Shown piece after piece: positions 38,405 to 47,038 of a stretch of DNA of 64,000 nucleotides. Source of the DNA: Halomonas denitrificans. GTDB taxonomy: Bacteria; Pseudomonadota; Gammaproteobacteria; Xanthomonadales; Wenzhouxiangellaceae. The stretch spans positions 248,001 to 312,000 of the forward strand of contig JAHVKF010000003.1 of NCBI GenBank assembly GCA_019800895.1. Direction: 5' to 3'. The translations under genes were made by a program, and so were the position numbers. The notes beneath the pieces were generated by a model that saw only the letters and a list, made by a program, of their open reading frames with translations, was not told where the DNA came from and did not search any database. Each line of letters opens with the position of its first letter. Position 1 is the first letter of the stretch.

Positions 38405-38958
38405 GATCCGGCTCCATCGGCAGGAGCGATGCCCAGTTGCTCTCGTATTCGTATCAGGCCGCGCCGCAGGTGGCTCTTGACCGTGCCCAGCGGCAAGTCG
38501 GTTTCCTCGGCGATGGCGGCATGCGTCATGCCCAGCCAGGTCGCCATGCGAAGCACCCTACGCTGGTCCGGCTCCATCCGATCGATGGCCTGCAGCACAC
38601 GCTCGGACTCGACGCTGGCTTCGATCGCGGCATGGCCGTCCTTGCTCAGCTGCTGCTCGAGGTCGGCCAGCGGTTGCCGATCGGGCAGCCGGCTCTCCTT
38701 GCGTCCCCGGTCGATCAGCCGCCGACGCGCGACCATCGACACGAAGGTGGCTTCGGCCGCCTTGTCCGGGTCGAAGCGGTCGGCCTTCGACCAGAGCTCC
38801 ATGAACACGTCCTGGACCGCTTCCTCGGCGTCGGCCTCGATAGCGATGAATCGCCGGGCCAGGGACCACACCAGGCCGGAATAGCGATCGATGCATTCGG
38901 ACACGGCGGACCGATCGCCGTCGGCGATGCGTTGCAGGAGCTGTCCGTCCGGGTTCAT
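38401..38958 (-). CDS. ECF-type RNA polymerase sigma factor
   Basis: A 185-residue sigma70-family protein with region 2 (YSGLVWSLARRFI, DAEEAVQDVFMELWSKA, FVSMVARRRLIDRGRK) and region 4 (MEPDQRRVLRMATWLGMTHA, EETDLPLGTVKSHLRRGLI). It should direct transcription of a small stress or envelope regulon, probably including itself and held inactive by the adjacent membrane anti-sigma factor. Only 29 nt separate its ATG from an inverted-repeat element, so the promoter must lie at or inside that element. Confidence 0.92.
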   Translation of the reverse strand: MNPDGQLLQRIADGDRSAVSECIDRYSGLVWSLARRFIAIEADAEEAVQDVFMELWSKADRFDPDKAAEATFVSMVARRRLIDRGRKESRLPDRQPLADLEQQLSKDGHAAIEASVESERVLQAIDRMEPDQRRVLRMATWLGMTHAAIAEETDLPLGTVKSHLRRGLIRIREQLGIAPADGAGS

Positions 38959-38987
38959 GCGGTGCGGGCCGTCATTGGTTGTCCGTT

Positions 38988-39255
38988 TAGTGTGCCATGC
39001 GGCGAATTGGGTAACGCTCAGAGCCACTTTGCCGGTGCGACTCAAGGCGCGTTTCGAAGGGAATGGCCGCTCCCTTGCCAAGAAACGCAACGCCGAGTCG
39101 TGCCGGCACAGTGACTCCCGAAGGGCCGCCGCACCAGCGCCGTGTACTGCGTTCCACTCGCTCGACGGCCCGGCAAGGACGCCTGCACTCGCGCGCCTTG
39201 CACACGACGCTGGTGCGACGGCTGAGTGTTACCCAATTGGCCGCATGGCCCACTA
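38988..39255. mobile_element. MITE-like element, 268 bp with 34-bp terminal inverted repeats
   Basis: The ends 38988-39021 and 39222-39255 are inverted copies matching at 31 of 34 positions, beginning TAGTG and including GCCATGCGG and AATTGGGTAAC. The terminal TA could be a duplicated TA target. No transposase is encoded; small open frames inside are unconvincing. The element fills the gap between the sigma factor gene and the fasciclin gene. It was recognised only by its ends; other copies were not found in this window. Confidence 0.7.
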
Positions 39256-39346
39256 GCCGGAGAAATCGATCGTGGCGCGGCCAGGAACGAAGAGGCGGCG
39301 GCCGGGAGGTCCCGGACGCCGCAGGCTTCGATCGGCGACGCCGTAC

Positions 39347-40171
39347 TCAACGACGCATCGATGCAGCGCTGGCCACCATATCACTCGAACGACGCAGCGA
39401 TTCGCGAACGTCGTCCATGGCGTAGCGCAGCTGCCAGGCACTGTCTCGGGCGGACCCGGAATGATCGCTCGCACGCAGCGCGCGCTCGAGCCGATTGCGT
39501 TCGCTGGTGCTCAGCGGGGCCGAGGCGAGGACCGCGCGCACCGCGTTGTCGTAGACGCGGACCGTGCCGGTCGGGTTGCCGTGGTTGAACATCGGCACAC
39601 CCCGTGCGATGGCCCGGTCGATCGAGCGAGCGGCGTCTTCGCGGCTCATGGACTCGTTCATGGTCTCCGGCGGCAGGATCACGCGGTCGATGACGTGCAC
39701 GATGCCGTTCGATGCGTCGATGTCGGTGGCGACGATCCGTGCACCTTCGATCGAGAAGCCCTGTTCCGTTGCGGTGAACGTGACGCGCGGACCGGCCAGC
39801 GTATCGAGCGTCGCGCCGTCCTCCAGCGCATCGCTGCCGACGCGTCCGGACACGACGTGGAACTTCAGGATGTTGGCGAGCCGGTCCTTGTTCTCCGGCT
39901 TCAGCAGCGTCTCGACCGTGCCGGCCGGCAGCGTGCCGAAGGCTTCGTCGGTCGGGGCGAAGACCGTGAAGGGCCCGTCATCGGACAGGGCAGGAGCCAG
40001 TCCGGCCGCGGTGGCCGCAGCCAGCAGCGTTTCGAACTGGCCGGCGTCGGCGGCGGTTTCGACGATGTTGCCGCATTCACCGTGGTGACCCGCGTGCGCG
40101 GTCTCCTGGGTCAGACCGGCCAGTGCGATCGGAAGCGAAAACAGGAACAGAAGCTTGACGATGAGTTTCAT
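39347..40171 (-). CDS. Exported fasciclin (FAS1) domain protein
   Basis: A 274-residue protein with a signal peptide (about 1-27, ending AHAGH) and one FAS1 domain (about 34-168): NIVETAADAGQFETLLAAA, the H1 motif GPFTVFAPTDEAFGTLP, LKFHVVSG and the H2 motif ASNGIVHVIDRVILP. A helical Ser/Arg-rich tail follows (170-274), with no recognised domain. Bacterial FAS1 proteins are typically adhesive or envelope-related. It shares strand and neighbourhood with the ECF sigma/anti-sigma pair and may belong to that regulon. Confidence 0.85.
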   Translation of the reverse strand: MKLIVKLLFLFSLPIALAGLTQETAHAGHHGECGNIVETAADAGQFETLLAAATAAGLAPALSDDGPFTVFAPTDEAFGTLPAGTVETLLKPENKDRLANILKFHVVSGRVGSDALEDGATLDTLAGPRVTFTATEQGFSIEGARIVATDIDASNGIVHVIDRVILPPETMNESMSREDAARSIDRAIARGVPMFNHGNPTGTVRVYDNAVRAVLASAPLSTSERNRLERALRASDHSGSARDSAWQLRYAMDDVRESLRRSSDMVASAASMRR

Positions 40172-40265
40172 GACGATGTCCTCGTTGCGTTCGGGGCAGA
40201 AAGCGACGCGCCGAATTGCGCGTTCGGACTGATATTCGCCGGCCGGCCCGATATGGATGCAGAAA

Positions 40266-40281
40266 TCGGAAATTTTTCCGA
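40266..40281. promoter_or_regulatory. 16-bp near-palindrome between fasciclin gene and argG
   Basis: TCGGAAATTTTTCCGA is palindromic at all but its two central positions, lying in the 185-nt divergent intergenic region. On the minus strand it includes GGAAA, resembling ECF -35 boxes, but no matching -10 could be fixed. It may be an operator for either gene. Confidence 0.35.
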
Positions 40282-40356
40282 ATAGGTAAGCTGGCGTTCC
40301 GACGCCGTTGGCAGGACTGTCCTATCCTGTAGGCGATTCCTAAAGCACCTGCGCCC

Positions 40357-41592
40357 ATGACCCACAAGAAAGTCGTACTCGCCTACAGCGGTGGCCTGGA
40401 CACGGCCTGCATCCTCAAGACCCTGATCCAGCAGGGCCACGAGGTCGTGGCCTACGTTGCCAATGTCGGCCAGCTCGAGGATTTCGACGACATCGAGCGC
40501 CGCGCCCGCGCCACGGGGGCGAGCGAAGTATTCGTCGAGGACCTGCAGCACGAGTTCGTCACCGACTTCATCTGGCCGGCGATCGCCGGCAAGGCGGTCT
40601 ACGAACATCGCTACCTGCTCGGAACGGCACTGGCGCGTCCCGTGATCGCCAAGCGCCACGTGGAAATCGCGCGCAAGGTGGGCGCAACGGCCGTGGCCCA
40701 CGGCGCGACCGGCAAGGGCAACGACCAGGTCCGCTTCGAACTGGCCTTCGCCGCCCTCGCGCCGGATCTCGAGATCATCGCGCCGTGGAAGGACCCGGAC
40801 TTCCTTGCGCGTTTCCAGGGACGCCGCGACCTGCTGGCCTTCGCCGCCGAGCACGACATTCCGGTCGAGGCGACGGCGGAGAAGCCGTATTCCAGCGACG
40901 AGAACGTGATGCATCGCTCCTACGAGGCCGGTCTCCTCGAAGACCCCGATGCCACAGCGCCCGAAGACATGTACAAGCTGACCCGCGCGCTGAAGGACAC
41001 ACCGGACGAACCGGAGCGCATCGTGATCCGGTTCAAGGATGCGATGCCGACGGGGGTGGAGCATCTCGGCGACGGCACCCGGATCGAAGACCCGGTCGAC
41101 CTGCTGACGTACTTGAACGACCTCGGCGGCCGACACGGCATCGGTCGCATCGACATCGTCGAGAACCGCTTTGTCGGCATCAAGTCCCGGGGCGTGTACG
41201 AAACACCCGGTGGAACGATCCTGCATGCTGCACTACGCGACCTCGAGGGCATCGCGATGGATCGCGAGGTGCGCCGCCTGCGCGACATGCTCTCGCCGCG
41301 CTTCGCCGAGATCATCTACAACGGCTTCTGGTTTTCCCCGGAGATGGATTTCATCGAGGCGGCGTTCCGCAAGTCCTCGGAGCTGATCGACGGAGAAGTG
41401 CGCCTGAGCCTGTTCAAGGGGAACGTCATCGTCGAGGGCCGGTCGAGCCCGAGTTCGCTCTACGACGCGGACATGAGTTCGATGGACGTGGCCGGTGGCT
41501 ACGATCAGGAAGACGCCCGCGGCTTCATCCGCATCAACGCCATTCGCCTGACCGCGCATCGACTGATCCTGGAGCAGAGCGAGGACGACTGA
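40357..41592 (+). CDS. argG: Argininosuccinate synthase
   Basis: Condenses citrulline with aspartate using ATP in arginine synthesis. The 411-residue protein starts [18 protein letters not shown], the N-type ATP pyrophosphatase P-loop (SGGLDTA, residues 11-17), and has [31 protein letters not shown] and [16 protein letters not shown]. Length is normal. It stands alone, with the fasciclin gene divergent and no other arg gene nearby. Confidence 0.96.
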   Translation: MTHKKVVLAYSGGLDTACILKTLIQQGHEVVAYVANVGQLEDFDDIERRARATGASEVFVEDLQHEFVTDFIWPAIAGKAVYEHRYLLGTALARPVIAKRHVEIARKVGATAVAHGATGKGNDQVRFELAFAALAPDLEIIAPWKDPDFLARFQGRRDLLAFAAEHDIPVEATAEKPYSSDENVMHRSYEAGLLEDPDATAPEDMYKLTRALKDTPDEPERIVIRFKDAMPTGVEHLGDGTRIEDPVDLLTYLNDLGGRHGIGRIDIVENRFVGIKSRGVYETPGGTILHAALRDLEGIAMDREVRRLRDMLSPRFAEIIYNGFWFSPEMDFIEAAFRKSSELIDGEVRLSLFKGNVIVEGRSSPSSLYDADMSSMDVAGGYDQEDARGFIRINAIRLTAHRLILEQSEDD

Positions 41593-41606
41593 CGGCAGCA
41601 CGGCAG

Positions 41607-41654
41607 GACCGGCGATCGCGAACGGCGTCGCGGTCCTTGTCGCGATTGCCGGTC
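41607..41654. repeat. Long inverted repeat after argG
   Basis: GACCGGCGATCGCGA (41607-41621) and TCGCGATTGCCGGTC (41640-41654) pair at 14 of 15 positions around an 18-nt loop. It lies between convergent genes and may end transcription from either side, but there is no T-run. Confidence 0.5.
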
Positions 41655-41694
41655 AGATGCAGCTACGGGTGCGCGCGCTGCGTCGGCGAGCCGG

Positions 41695-41934
41695 CTACGA
41701 AGTCGAGTCGTCGTCCGAACGCGGACGCCGCGGGACGGCCATCGCGGCCCAGGCCACAGCGACAGAAAGAAGCAGCAGGCTCACCACTCCGATTCCGATC
41801 ATGGCCAGCAGCGGGAGGTCGGTCCGGAACAGCAGGACGACCCACGCCAGCGTCACGATCACGATCAGCGATGCGGTCACTGCAATGCGTCGGCCGGCTG
41901 ACCGGATCCAGGGGGTTCGGGATTGCGGGTTCAT
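41695..41934 (-). CDS. Small protein with two predicted membrane helices
   Basis: A 79-residue open frame: basic N-terminus (SRTPWIRSAGRR), helix 1 (about 18-36, rich in V/I/L), a short loop FRTDLP, helix 2 (about 42-67), and a charged tail PRRPRSDDDSTS. The hydrophobic pattern and positive-inside charges argue it is real. No family recognised and no strong ribosome-binding site, so it could be a chance frame. Confidence 0.5.
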   Translation of the reverse strand: MNPQSRTPWIRSAGRRIAVTASLIVIVTLAWVVLLFRTDLPLLAMIGIGVVSLLLLSVAVAWAAMAVPRRPRSDDDSTS

Positions 41935-42176
41935 GGCATGCTCGCGAGAAGGTCGACATGTTCGCCTGGGCCGAGAACGGCATCGGGCGCCGCAAACGCT
42001 ATACCAGGCCGGGCGTTCTGTCAAAAAGGATGTCGCGGTCGGGAAGAAACGTCCGAGACCGCATCCGCCGTGTCGCCCGCACGACAAGCAACTCGCACGC
42101 GCTTCCGGCGCTGGACCTTCGTCCGGCACTTGGCTACTCTCGCTCCAGGGGCTGGATCGGCATCAGGGAGTTGGCC

Positions 42177-44417
42177 ATGGCGCGTTGCAATCGAAATCGT
42201 TGCTTCATCACATCGGTGTTCGTCGTCCTCGCCGGAGCGGCCTTCGCGAGCAGCGAAGATCAGCAGGCGCCGATCGTCGATCGCGAGATCGATGTCGTTC
42301 GTGCCGTAGGCGTCGTACGTTACTTCCACCCCCACGAAGCCGTGACGCGTGTCGACTGGAACCACGTCCTCCATCGAGGGTTCGAACTGGCCGCGGCGGA
42401 CACCACCGACGAGGAATTCGCACGTTCTCTCAGGCGCTGGTTGGCGCCGATCGGGCGCGATATCGCGCGCGTTGCAGCGGACGATGCGTCGACGCAGCGA
42501 ACGGTGGGCGCCTGCCGGGATGGGGAGCGACCCGTTCGCTGGGTGCACGAGGGCGTCACCGCCGATCCGGCCGTTCCCCTGGCCCGCGTATACCGGAGCC
42601 GACGCAGCGGCCACGAGACCGGCGGCCACCCCTACGACCACGTCGTGTTCACCAAGTGGATCGATGCCGCCCCCTTGCGCGGAAAGGAGCTGGCCTACAC
42701 GGGGCGGATCCGGATGCCCGCCGGGGGCGAGGGTGTGCTGTGGATCCGCGTCGATGGACCCGATCGGGAGCAGCTGTTCTACGACAACATGTACGATCGA
42801 CCCGTCACCGGCCCGGAATGGTCGGCCAAGGGCCTGGTCGTTCCGATACCCGATCGCGCCGTGGACGTGCATTTCGGGACCGTCGTCTACGGCACCGTCC
42901 CCGCCGAGTTCGATCAATTGCAGCTGCGCGTGTTCGATGAGCAGGCCGATCAGCCCGTCGGCGAGTCCCTGATCGAGGATCCGGGCACCTGGAGGGTAAC
43001 GTCCGATTCGCAGCGTCATGTCCACCAGGTCGTGCAGCGCGAGGATGGAATCGCCATTCGCGTGACGATCGCGCCGGCCGACGAACCGGAGTCCGAGATC
43101 GTGCAGGAACTGCAGGACGGCGCGCCGGTCGATTGGACCGTCGAGCTGGTCGACGGCTCGTTCCTTCGCGTTCCTCTTGCCCTGTGTCCGGAGATTGCCG
43201 AGCTCGAGGCCCGGGACCGCGAACGCTTGTGGCAGCGCTATCCGGGCGGCGCCGTCGATCGCCTGTCGCCGTCGGAGCAGGCGAAGCTGGACGTGGCCGC
43301 TACCTGGGGCGTCATGCAGCATTTCTATCCGTACCGTTCCATGCTGGACGACTGGCCGCAGGCGTTGAGAGCGGCGCTGATCGAGTCACGCGCGGTCGAA
43401 GATCGGGACCACCATCTCCGGCTGCTTCAGCGCCTGCTGCACCATATCGACGATGGACACGTCAGCGTGTATGAAACCGACCCGGCGGCCGAGGCGCCGC
43501 AGGCCTTCCTTCCGCTGGCCGTCGAGCGGGTTCCCGAGGGGCTGGTGGTCGCCGTGTCGAACGAGTCGCAAGCAGTCCGTCCGGGCGACCTCGTGCTGGG
43601 CGTGGACGGAGAAGCGATCGAAACCTGGATGGCCCGGGCCCTGGTCCACGAGAGCGGCTCGCTGCAGTGGCGGACCTTTCGCGCGATCGAGGATCTGCTG
43701 CTCGGCCCGGCCGGCGAACAGCGGATGTTGAGCCTCGAGCGCGACGGCTCTCGCTTCGATGCGACGCTGGAGTTTTCGGCTCCGGGTCCCGTGCGGTCGA
43801 TCGACTACCCGGTCCTCCGCGAGCTCGGCGAAGGCATCGTCCACGTCTTCCTGCCCGCGATCCGGCAGGAGGGGGTCGCGTCGCTGATTCCGCGCTTGAT
43901 GGACGCCGAGGGCATCGTGTTCGACCTGCGCGGGTACCCGAACCCGACGTTCGTGCCGGCAGAGTTCCTCGGCCATTTCCTCGATGCGCCCGATGACTGG
44001 ACCGCATGGCTCCAGGTTCTTCTGGCCCGTGCACCCGATGGCGACCTCGTTGCCTCGATCCAGGACCAGTTCGCCCTTCCGGTTGCCGAGCCGCGAGTGA
44101 ACACGCCGACGGTCTTCCTGGCCGATCACCGCGCATTGAGCTACGCCGAGTCCCTGGTCGGCGTGATCAAGCGCCACGGCATCGGTCCGATCGTCGGTGC
44201 GCCGACCGCGGGCGCCAACGGCAATGTCATCCCGCTCGTGCTGCCCGGCGGCTTCACGGCCTCCTTCACCGGCATGCGCGTGCTGGGGCCCGACGGCTCG
44301 CCATTCCACGCGCAGGGCATCGAGCCCGACGTGGCCGTCGGTCCGACGCGGAGCGATCTCCAGGCAGAACGCGATGTCGTGCTGGAGCGGGCGATCGACC
44401 TCCTGCACGAGCGCTGA
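42177..44417 (+). CDS. Exported S41-family peptidase
   Basis: A 746-residue protein with a signal peptide (MARCNRNRCFITSVFVVLAG). The N-terminal half has a jelly-roll-like region (about 100-290). From about residue 365 there is a tricorn/CtpA-type N-terminal helical domain (VAATWGVMQHFYPYRSMLDD), a PDZ-like segment GDLVLGVDGEAIETW, and the S41 catalytic domain with IVFDLRGYP, TVFLADHRALSYAES (nucleophile-loop position) and GAPTAGANGN. GGAG precedes the ATG by 6 nt. The large upstream open extension overlapping argG is spurious. The unknown HEWGH gene starts 14 nt downstream. Confidence 0.82.
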   Translation: MARCNRNRCFITSVFVVLAGAAFASSEDQQAPIVDREIDVVRAVGVVRYFHPHEAVTRVDWNHVLHRGFELAAADTTDEEFARSLRRWLAPIGRDIARVAADDASTQRTVGACRDGERPVRWVHEGVTADPAVPLARVYRSRRSGHETGGHPYDHVVFTKWIDAAPLRGKELAYTGRIRMPAGGEGVLWIRVDGPDREQLFYDNMYDRPVTGPEWSAKGLVVPIPDRAVDVHFGTVVYGTVPAEFDQLQLRVFDEQADQPVGESLIEDPGTWRVTSDSQRHVHQVVQREDGIAIRVTIAPADEPESEIVQELQDGAPVDWTVELVDGSFLRVPLALCPEIAELEARDRERLWQRYPGGAVDRLSPSEQAKLDVAATWGVMQHFYPYRSMLDDWPQALRAALIESRAVEDRDHHLRLLQRLLHHIDDGHVSVYETDPAAEAPQAFLPLAVERVPEGLVVAVSNESQAVRPGDLVLGVDGEAIETWMARALVHESGSLQWRTFRAIEDLLLGPAGEQRMLSLERDGSRFDATLEFSAPGPVRSIDYPVLRELGEGIVHVFLPAIRQEGVASLIPRLMDAEGIVFDLRGYPNPTFVPAEFLGHFLDAPDDWTAWLQVLLARAPDGDLVASIQDQFALPVAEPRVNTPTVFLADHRALSYAESLVGVIKRHGIGPIVGAPTAGANGNVIPLVLPGGFTASFTGMRVLGPDGSPFHAQGIEPDVAVGPTRSDLQAERDVVLERAIDLLHER

Positions 44418-44430
44418 GTCCGATGCGGTG

Positions 44431-46104
44431 ATGATGGACGCATTGCTCGATTACTGCGCGGCCCAGCCGGGGATGCTGGTCGTGCCCATCGACGTGCTGT
44501 CCGCGGACGGTCTCGATCCCGTGGCGGCCGAAGCCTATGCTGCGCGCGGCCTGCTTTCGAACACGGAGTGCGAGCGGATCGATACGATGATCCGCAAGTA
44601 CTGCGAACGGGCCGCCAAGCTCGGACGCGCTTCGCGCCAGTGGTTTCCACCCCGGGTCCAGCACCTCTGCCTGGTCACCGACGGGGTCCGGACGCGACCC
44701 TACTTCCAGCCCTTCCACGCCAGCAGCTGGCTGCTCTATCGGGAGGACGTCGCCCCGGATACCTCCAGCCTGGAATTCTCGATCTTCCTGCTGTTCCAGG
44801 CCGAGCGCCAGGTTCTCCAGCAGCAGATCGGCGCCAGCCTCCTGACCAACCTTCCGTACCTCCTGATCCTCGATGACGACCAGCTCGCGGATTTCATCGA
44901 CGGTTGCCGGAAGAGCGCCCGGCCGGACGCGGCCGGCTACCGTGCGTTGGCCGACGCACTGCCCGAGCTGCGAACGATGCATCACGAAGTGTTCCGGCGG
45001 CCGACGGTGGCCGTATCCGGCGCGCAGCGCCTGGCCAACGGCCTGATCGCCGATGCGGGCCAGCAGCAGGTTCTGGAGCGTCTGCAGCGGGACTGGATGC
45101 AGGCGATCGAGGCGGTGGTCGCGGCGCATCGAAACACGGTACGACGGCCCGCGGCCCGAGCGGGCCGGTCCCTGGTCGACTGGCTGGATGACGAGAATCC
45201 GCATCTGGTGGTCACGGGCGAGCAGGGCGAAGTGCTCTGGCGCGCGGCCGGCACGGGCAGCCCGACCCTGGCGTCCGTACTCGCCGGAGCGACGCCCGAA
45301 GCGGAAGCGTCCATCCTGGCCGACCTCGAGGTGATCGATCGCCGGAGCCGGGCGTTTCTCGACAGCCTCGCCGATCCCGCTGCCCTGGCCCGGCCGGCGA
45401 GCTGGATGACCGCGGGCGGGCTGAGCTACATCCACGGCGATACGCTTCGCATCGCCTATTCCCTGACCGACGACCCGGAACGCCTGCGCCACGCCAGCCC
45501 GCCCTACGAGCGATGGATGCTCGCTGCACGGACGGTGCACGAGTGGGGCCACCAGGCGGCCGAGTCGGGCTGGGTCCGGGTCGATCCGGAACGGGTCGAA
45601 GAACGCAAGGCCCGGGAGCGTGCACTGGTCGAATCGCTCGACCAGCTCGTGGACGCGTTGCCCGCCGGGCTGCATCGTCCGCTGACCGGGGCCCTCGGGC
45701 GCGCCGGGGATGCCGATCGGAGCCCGGGCGAGACGATGCTGGCCGGCCTGCTCAGGCGGATCGACGACTACATGGCCAACCTGCTGGCGCGGCACTACCT
45801 GAGCGCCGACGAGATGGACACCTACGTGCGCAACAACGTCGGCGCGCGGCTGCTCGACTACGCACCGGAGCAGGCCCTGACCCACCTGCTGCGGGTTGCC
45901 TACGAGTTCCAGTACCTGTCGCTGTCGACGATTCGTGATCCGGAGCGCTGGTTCATGGACAGCACGTGGTTCGACTCGTTGTTCGCGGCCCCCGGCGTCT
46001 GCAGCCGAGCGCGGTTCCTGGCGCTGACCGATCGCATCGCTGCGATCTGCGACACCTACTCCATCGACGCCGATCGAATCCGCCTGCCGGACGGGTCGGA
46101 CTGA
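44431..46104 (+). CDS. Unrecognised protein with HEWGH (HExxH) motif
   Basis: I do not recognise this family. The 557-residue product lacks a signal peptide and should be cytoplasmic. It contains TVHEWGHQAAESG (His370, Glu371, His374), the zinc-peptidase motif HExxH, inside a helical region. Downstream conserved-looking acidic segments (DDYMANLLARHYLSADEMD) could provide a third ligand. The N-terminal half is mostly alpha-helical with several WL/YR clusters. It begins 14 nt after the S41 peptidase stop with tandem ATG codons, so the two are probably co-transcribed. Confidence 0.7.
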   Translation: MMDALLDYCAAQPGMLVVPIDVLSADGLDPVAAEAYAARGLLSNTECERIDTMIRKYCERAAKLGRASRQWFPPRVQHLCLVTDGVRTRPYFQPFHASSWLLYREDVAPDTSSLEFSIFLLFQAERQVLQQQIGASLLTNLPYLLILDDDQLADFIDGCRKSARPDAAGYRALADALPELRTMHHEVFRRPTVAVSGAQRLANGLIADAGQQQVLERLQRDWMQAIEAVVAAHRNTVRRPAARAGRSLVDWLDDENPHLVVTGEQGEVLWRAAGTGSPTLASVLAGATPEAEASILADLEVIDRRSRAFLDSLADPAALARPASWMTAGGLSYIHGDTLRIAYSLTDDPERLRHASPPYERWMLAARTVHEWGHQAAESGWVRVDPERVEERKARERALVESLDQLVDALPAGLHRPLTGALGRAGDADRSPGETMLAGLLRRIDDYMANLLARHYLSADEMDTYVRNNVGARLLDYAPEQALTHLLRVAYEFQYLSLSTIRDPERWFMDSTWFDSLFAAPGVCSRARFLALTDRIAAICDTYSIDADRIRLPDGSD

Positions 46105-46336
46105 AGCCGGCAGCGATCCTGCACTGGCGACCGAGCGCCAGGGAATCGACGACCTTCGGCGGCGGTCGGGCGGGCGCCGCTGACGAAGGGCAACTCACCT
46201 TGCGCTTCCGGGCTGTTGGCGCTAGCGCAAATCAACGACCTGCAGCACCTTCTTGACCGGGATTTCAAAAAAGCGGAGCAAGTCCGCAAGATGTTGAAAG
46301 TTATGAAAATAATTCGAAATTTTCTTCGGAAAACCG
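46105..46336. other. Gene-poor stretch ending in an AT-rich promoter-upstream region
   Basis: No convincing gene. A 50-codon frame on the plus strand (46216-46368, TTG start, LLALAQINDLQHLLDRDFKK onwards) and an 84-codon frame on the minus strand both look protein-like over 46250-46340 but lack ribosome-binding sites. From about 46299 the DNA becomes strikingly A/T rich with A- and T-tracts, like an UP element for the promoter at 46337. Confidence 0.5.
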
Positions 46337-46365
46337 TTGACAGCCCCGCTCCACAGGCGTACAAC
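46337..46365 (+). promoter_or_regulatory. Strong promoter of a candidate small RNA
   Basis: TTGACA (46337-46342), an exact 17-nt spacer, and TACAAC (46360-46365), preceded by an A/T-tract region resembling an UP element. It is the best-matched sigma70 promoter in the window, yet no coding gene starts within 300 nt. Confidence 0.75.
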
Positions 46366-46371
46366 TGAACT

Positions 46372-46552
46372 CGACGCGGAAGCCTCACAAGGGTGAAGCG
46401 GCGCTAGAAGGCTCGATCCATCGAGATCTGGCGGCAAGCTTGGACACTGCTCGCAGGAGCCATGTTTGTCGAGCATCAGGAGACCAGCGCTAGCGCTCCA
46501 ATCTCAAATTATCCGCGGACAAGCCCCGGTTCCAGAAGACCGGGGTTTTGTT
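46372..46552 (+). ncRNA. Candidate small RNA of about 180 nt
   Basis: The unit runs from a consensus promoter to an intrinsic terminator with no ORF. Internal hairpins can be read by eye: GCTAGA/TCTGGC enclosing CTCGAT/ATCGAG (46403-46432), GCTC-GCAG-GAGC (46449-46460) and AGCGCTAGCGCT (46486-46497). Five GGA triplets (GCGGAA, TTGGAC, CAGGAG twice, GCGGAC) occur, some in or near hairpins, reminiscent of CsrA/RsmA-sponge RNAs, but this is only suggestive. It does not match 6S, tmRNA or 4.5S RNA landmarks known to me. Confidence 0.6.
46523..46549 (+). terminator. Intrinsic terminator of the candidate small RNA
   Basis: Stem CCCCGGT / ACCGGGG (46524-46530 with 46539-46545), 8-nt loop, then TTTTGTT. 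Confidence 0.85.
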
Positions 46553-46699
46553 ATGTGCGCAGGTGCCCTGCAATGGGAACGGCGCGCGGATCCCTCGCCC
46601 CGAAGGTGCCGTGTTCTCCGTTCCAGGGCGGTCGACCCGAGGGCTTCAAGCGTTGATTCCTTGACGCCCTGTCTGCGCGGATCGACGCATCATCCTTCC

Positions 46700-47038
46700 A
46701 TGACCGATGGACGCCGAATCCGGGGCGGCGGGCGGTGCGAACTGTGTGAGCGCCATGTCCGCGAACTGACCCGCCACCACCTGATCCCCCGCACGCGACA
46801 CAGCAACCGCCGCAACAAGCGCGACTTCGACCGCGCAGAGGTCAAGCACCGGCTGGCCCTGTTGTGCAGGCCCTGCCATTCGAACGTCCACGCCACGCTG
46901 GACAACAAGTCCCTCGAGCGCGACTACAACACCGTCGAGGCGTTGGCCGCGCATCCGGACATCGCGCGCTTCACCGACTGGATTCGCGAACGTCCCGACG
47001 GGACGCGCGTCGAGTTCAGGCGCTGGAGCGCCCGCTGA
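46700..47038 (+). CDS. Small HNH endonuclease-domain protein
   Basis: A 112-residue protein almost entirely an HNH/beta-beta-alpha-metal domain: zinc pair CELC (Cys13, Cys16), the catalytic-strand TRHHLIPR, and the second pair CRPCHSNVH (Cys56, Cys59) with the final His. A longer frame upstream runs through the small-RNA terminator and is spurious; the ATG at 46700 opens on the family-like start. Small stand-alone HNH proteins of this type are chromosomal and of unknown role; nothing nearby suggests a restriction, CRISPR or toxin context. Confidence 0.82.
   Translation: MTDGRRIRGGGRCELCERHVRELTRHHLIPRTRHSNRRNKRDFDRAEVKHRLALLCRPCHSNVHATLDNKSLERDYNTVEALAAHPDIARFTDWIRERPDGTRVEFRRWSAR

Noticed and set aside
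38987-39253. 88-codon frame inside the MITE-like element as a gene
   Set aside because: It runs from one terminal inverted repeat to the other, is Arg/Ser-rich and shows no transposase or other domain.
40785-42176. Frame continuing from inside argG into the S41 peptidase (1210 codons in all)
   Set aside because: The first 464 codons overlap argG in another frame and read as low-complexity Arg/Pro/Gly; the signal peptide and ribosome-binding site place the true start at 42177.
46222-46476. 84-codon minus-strand frame over the small-RNA promoter
   Set aside because: No ribosome-binding site, mixed composition, and it runs across the promoter and the structured 5' part of the RNA.
46700-47038. 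HNH protein plus neighbouring RNA as an IscB/omegaRNA-like or homing system
   Set aside because: The protein is only 112 residues with no RuvC-like or RNA-binding domain, and the RNA has its own terminator about 150 nt upstream.
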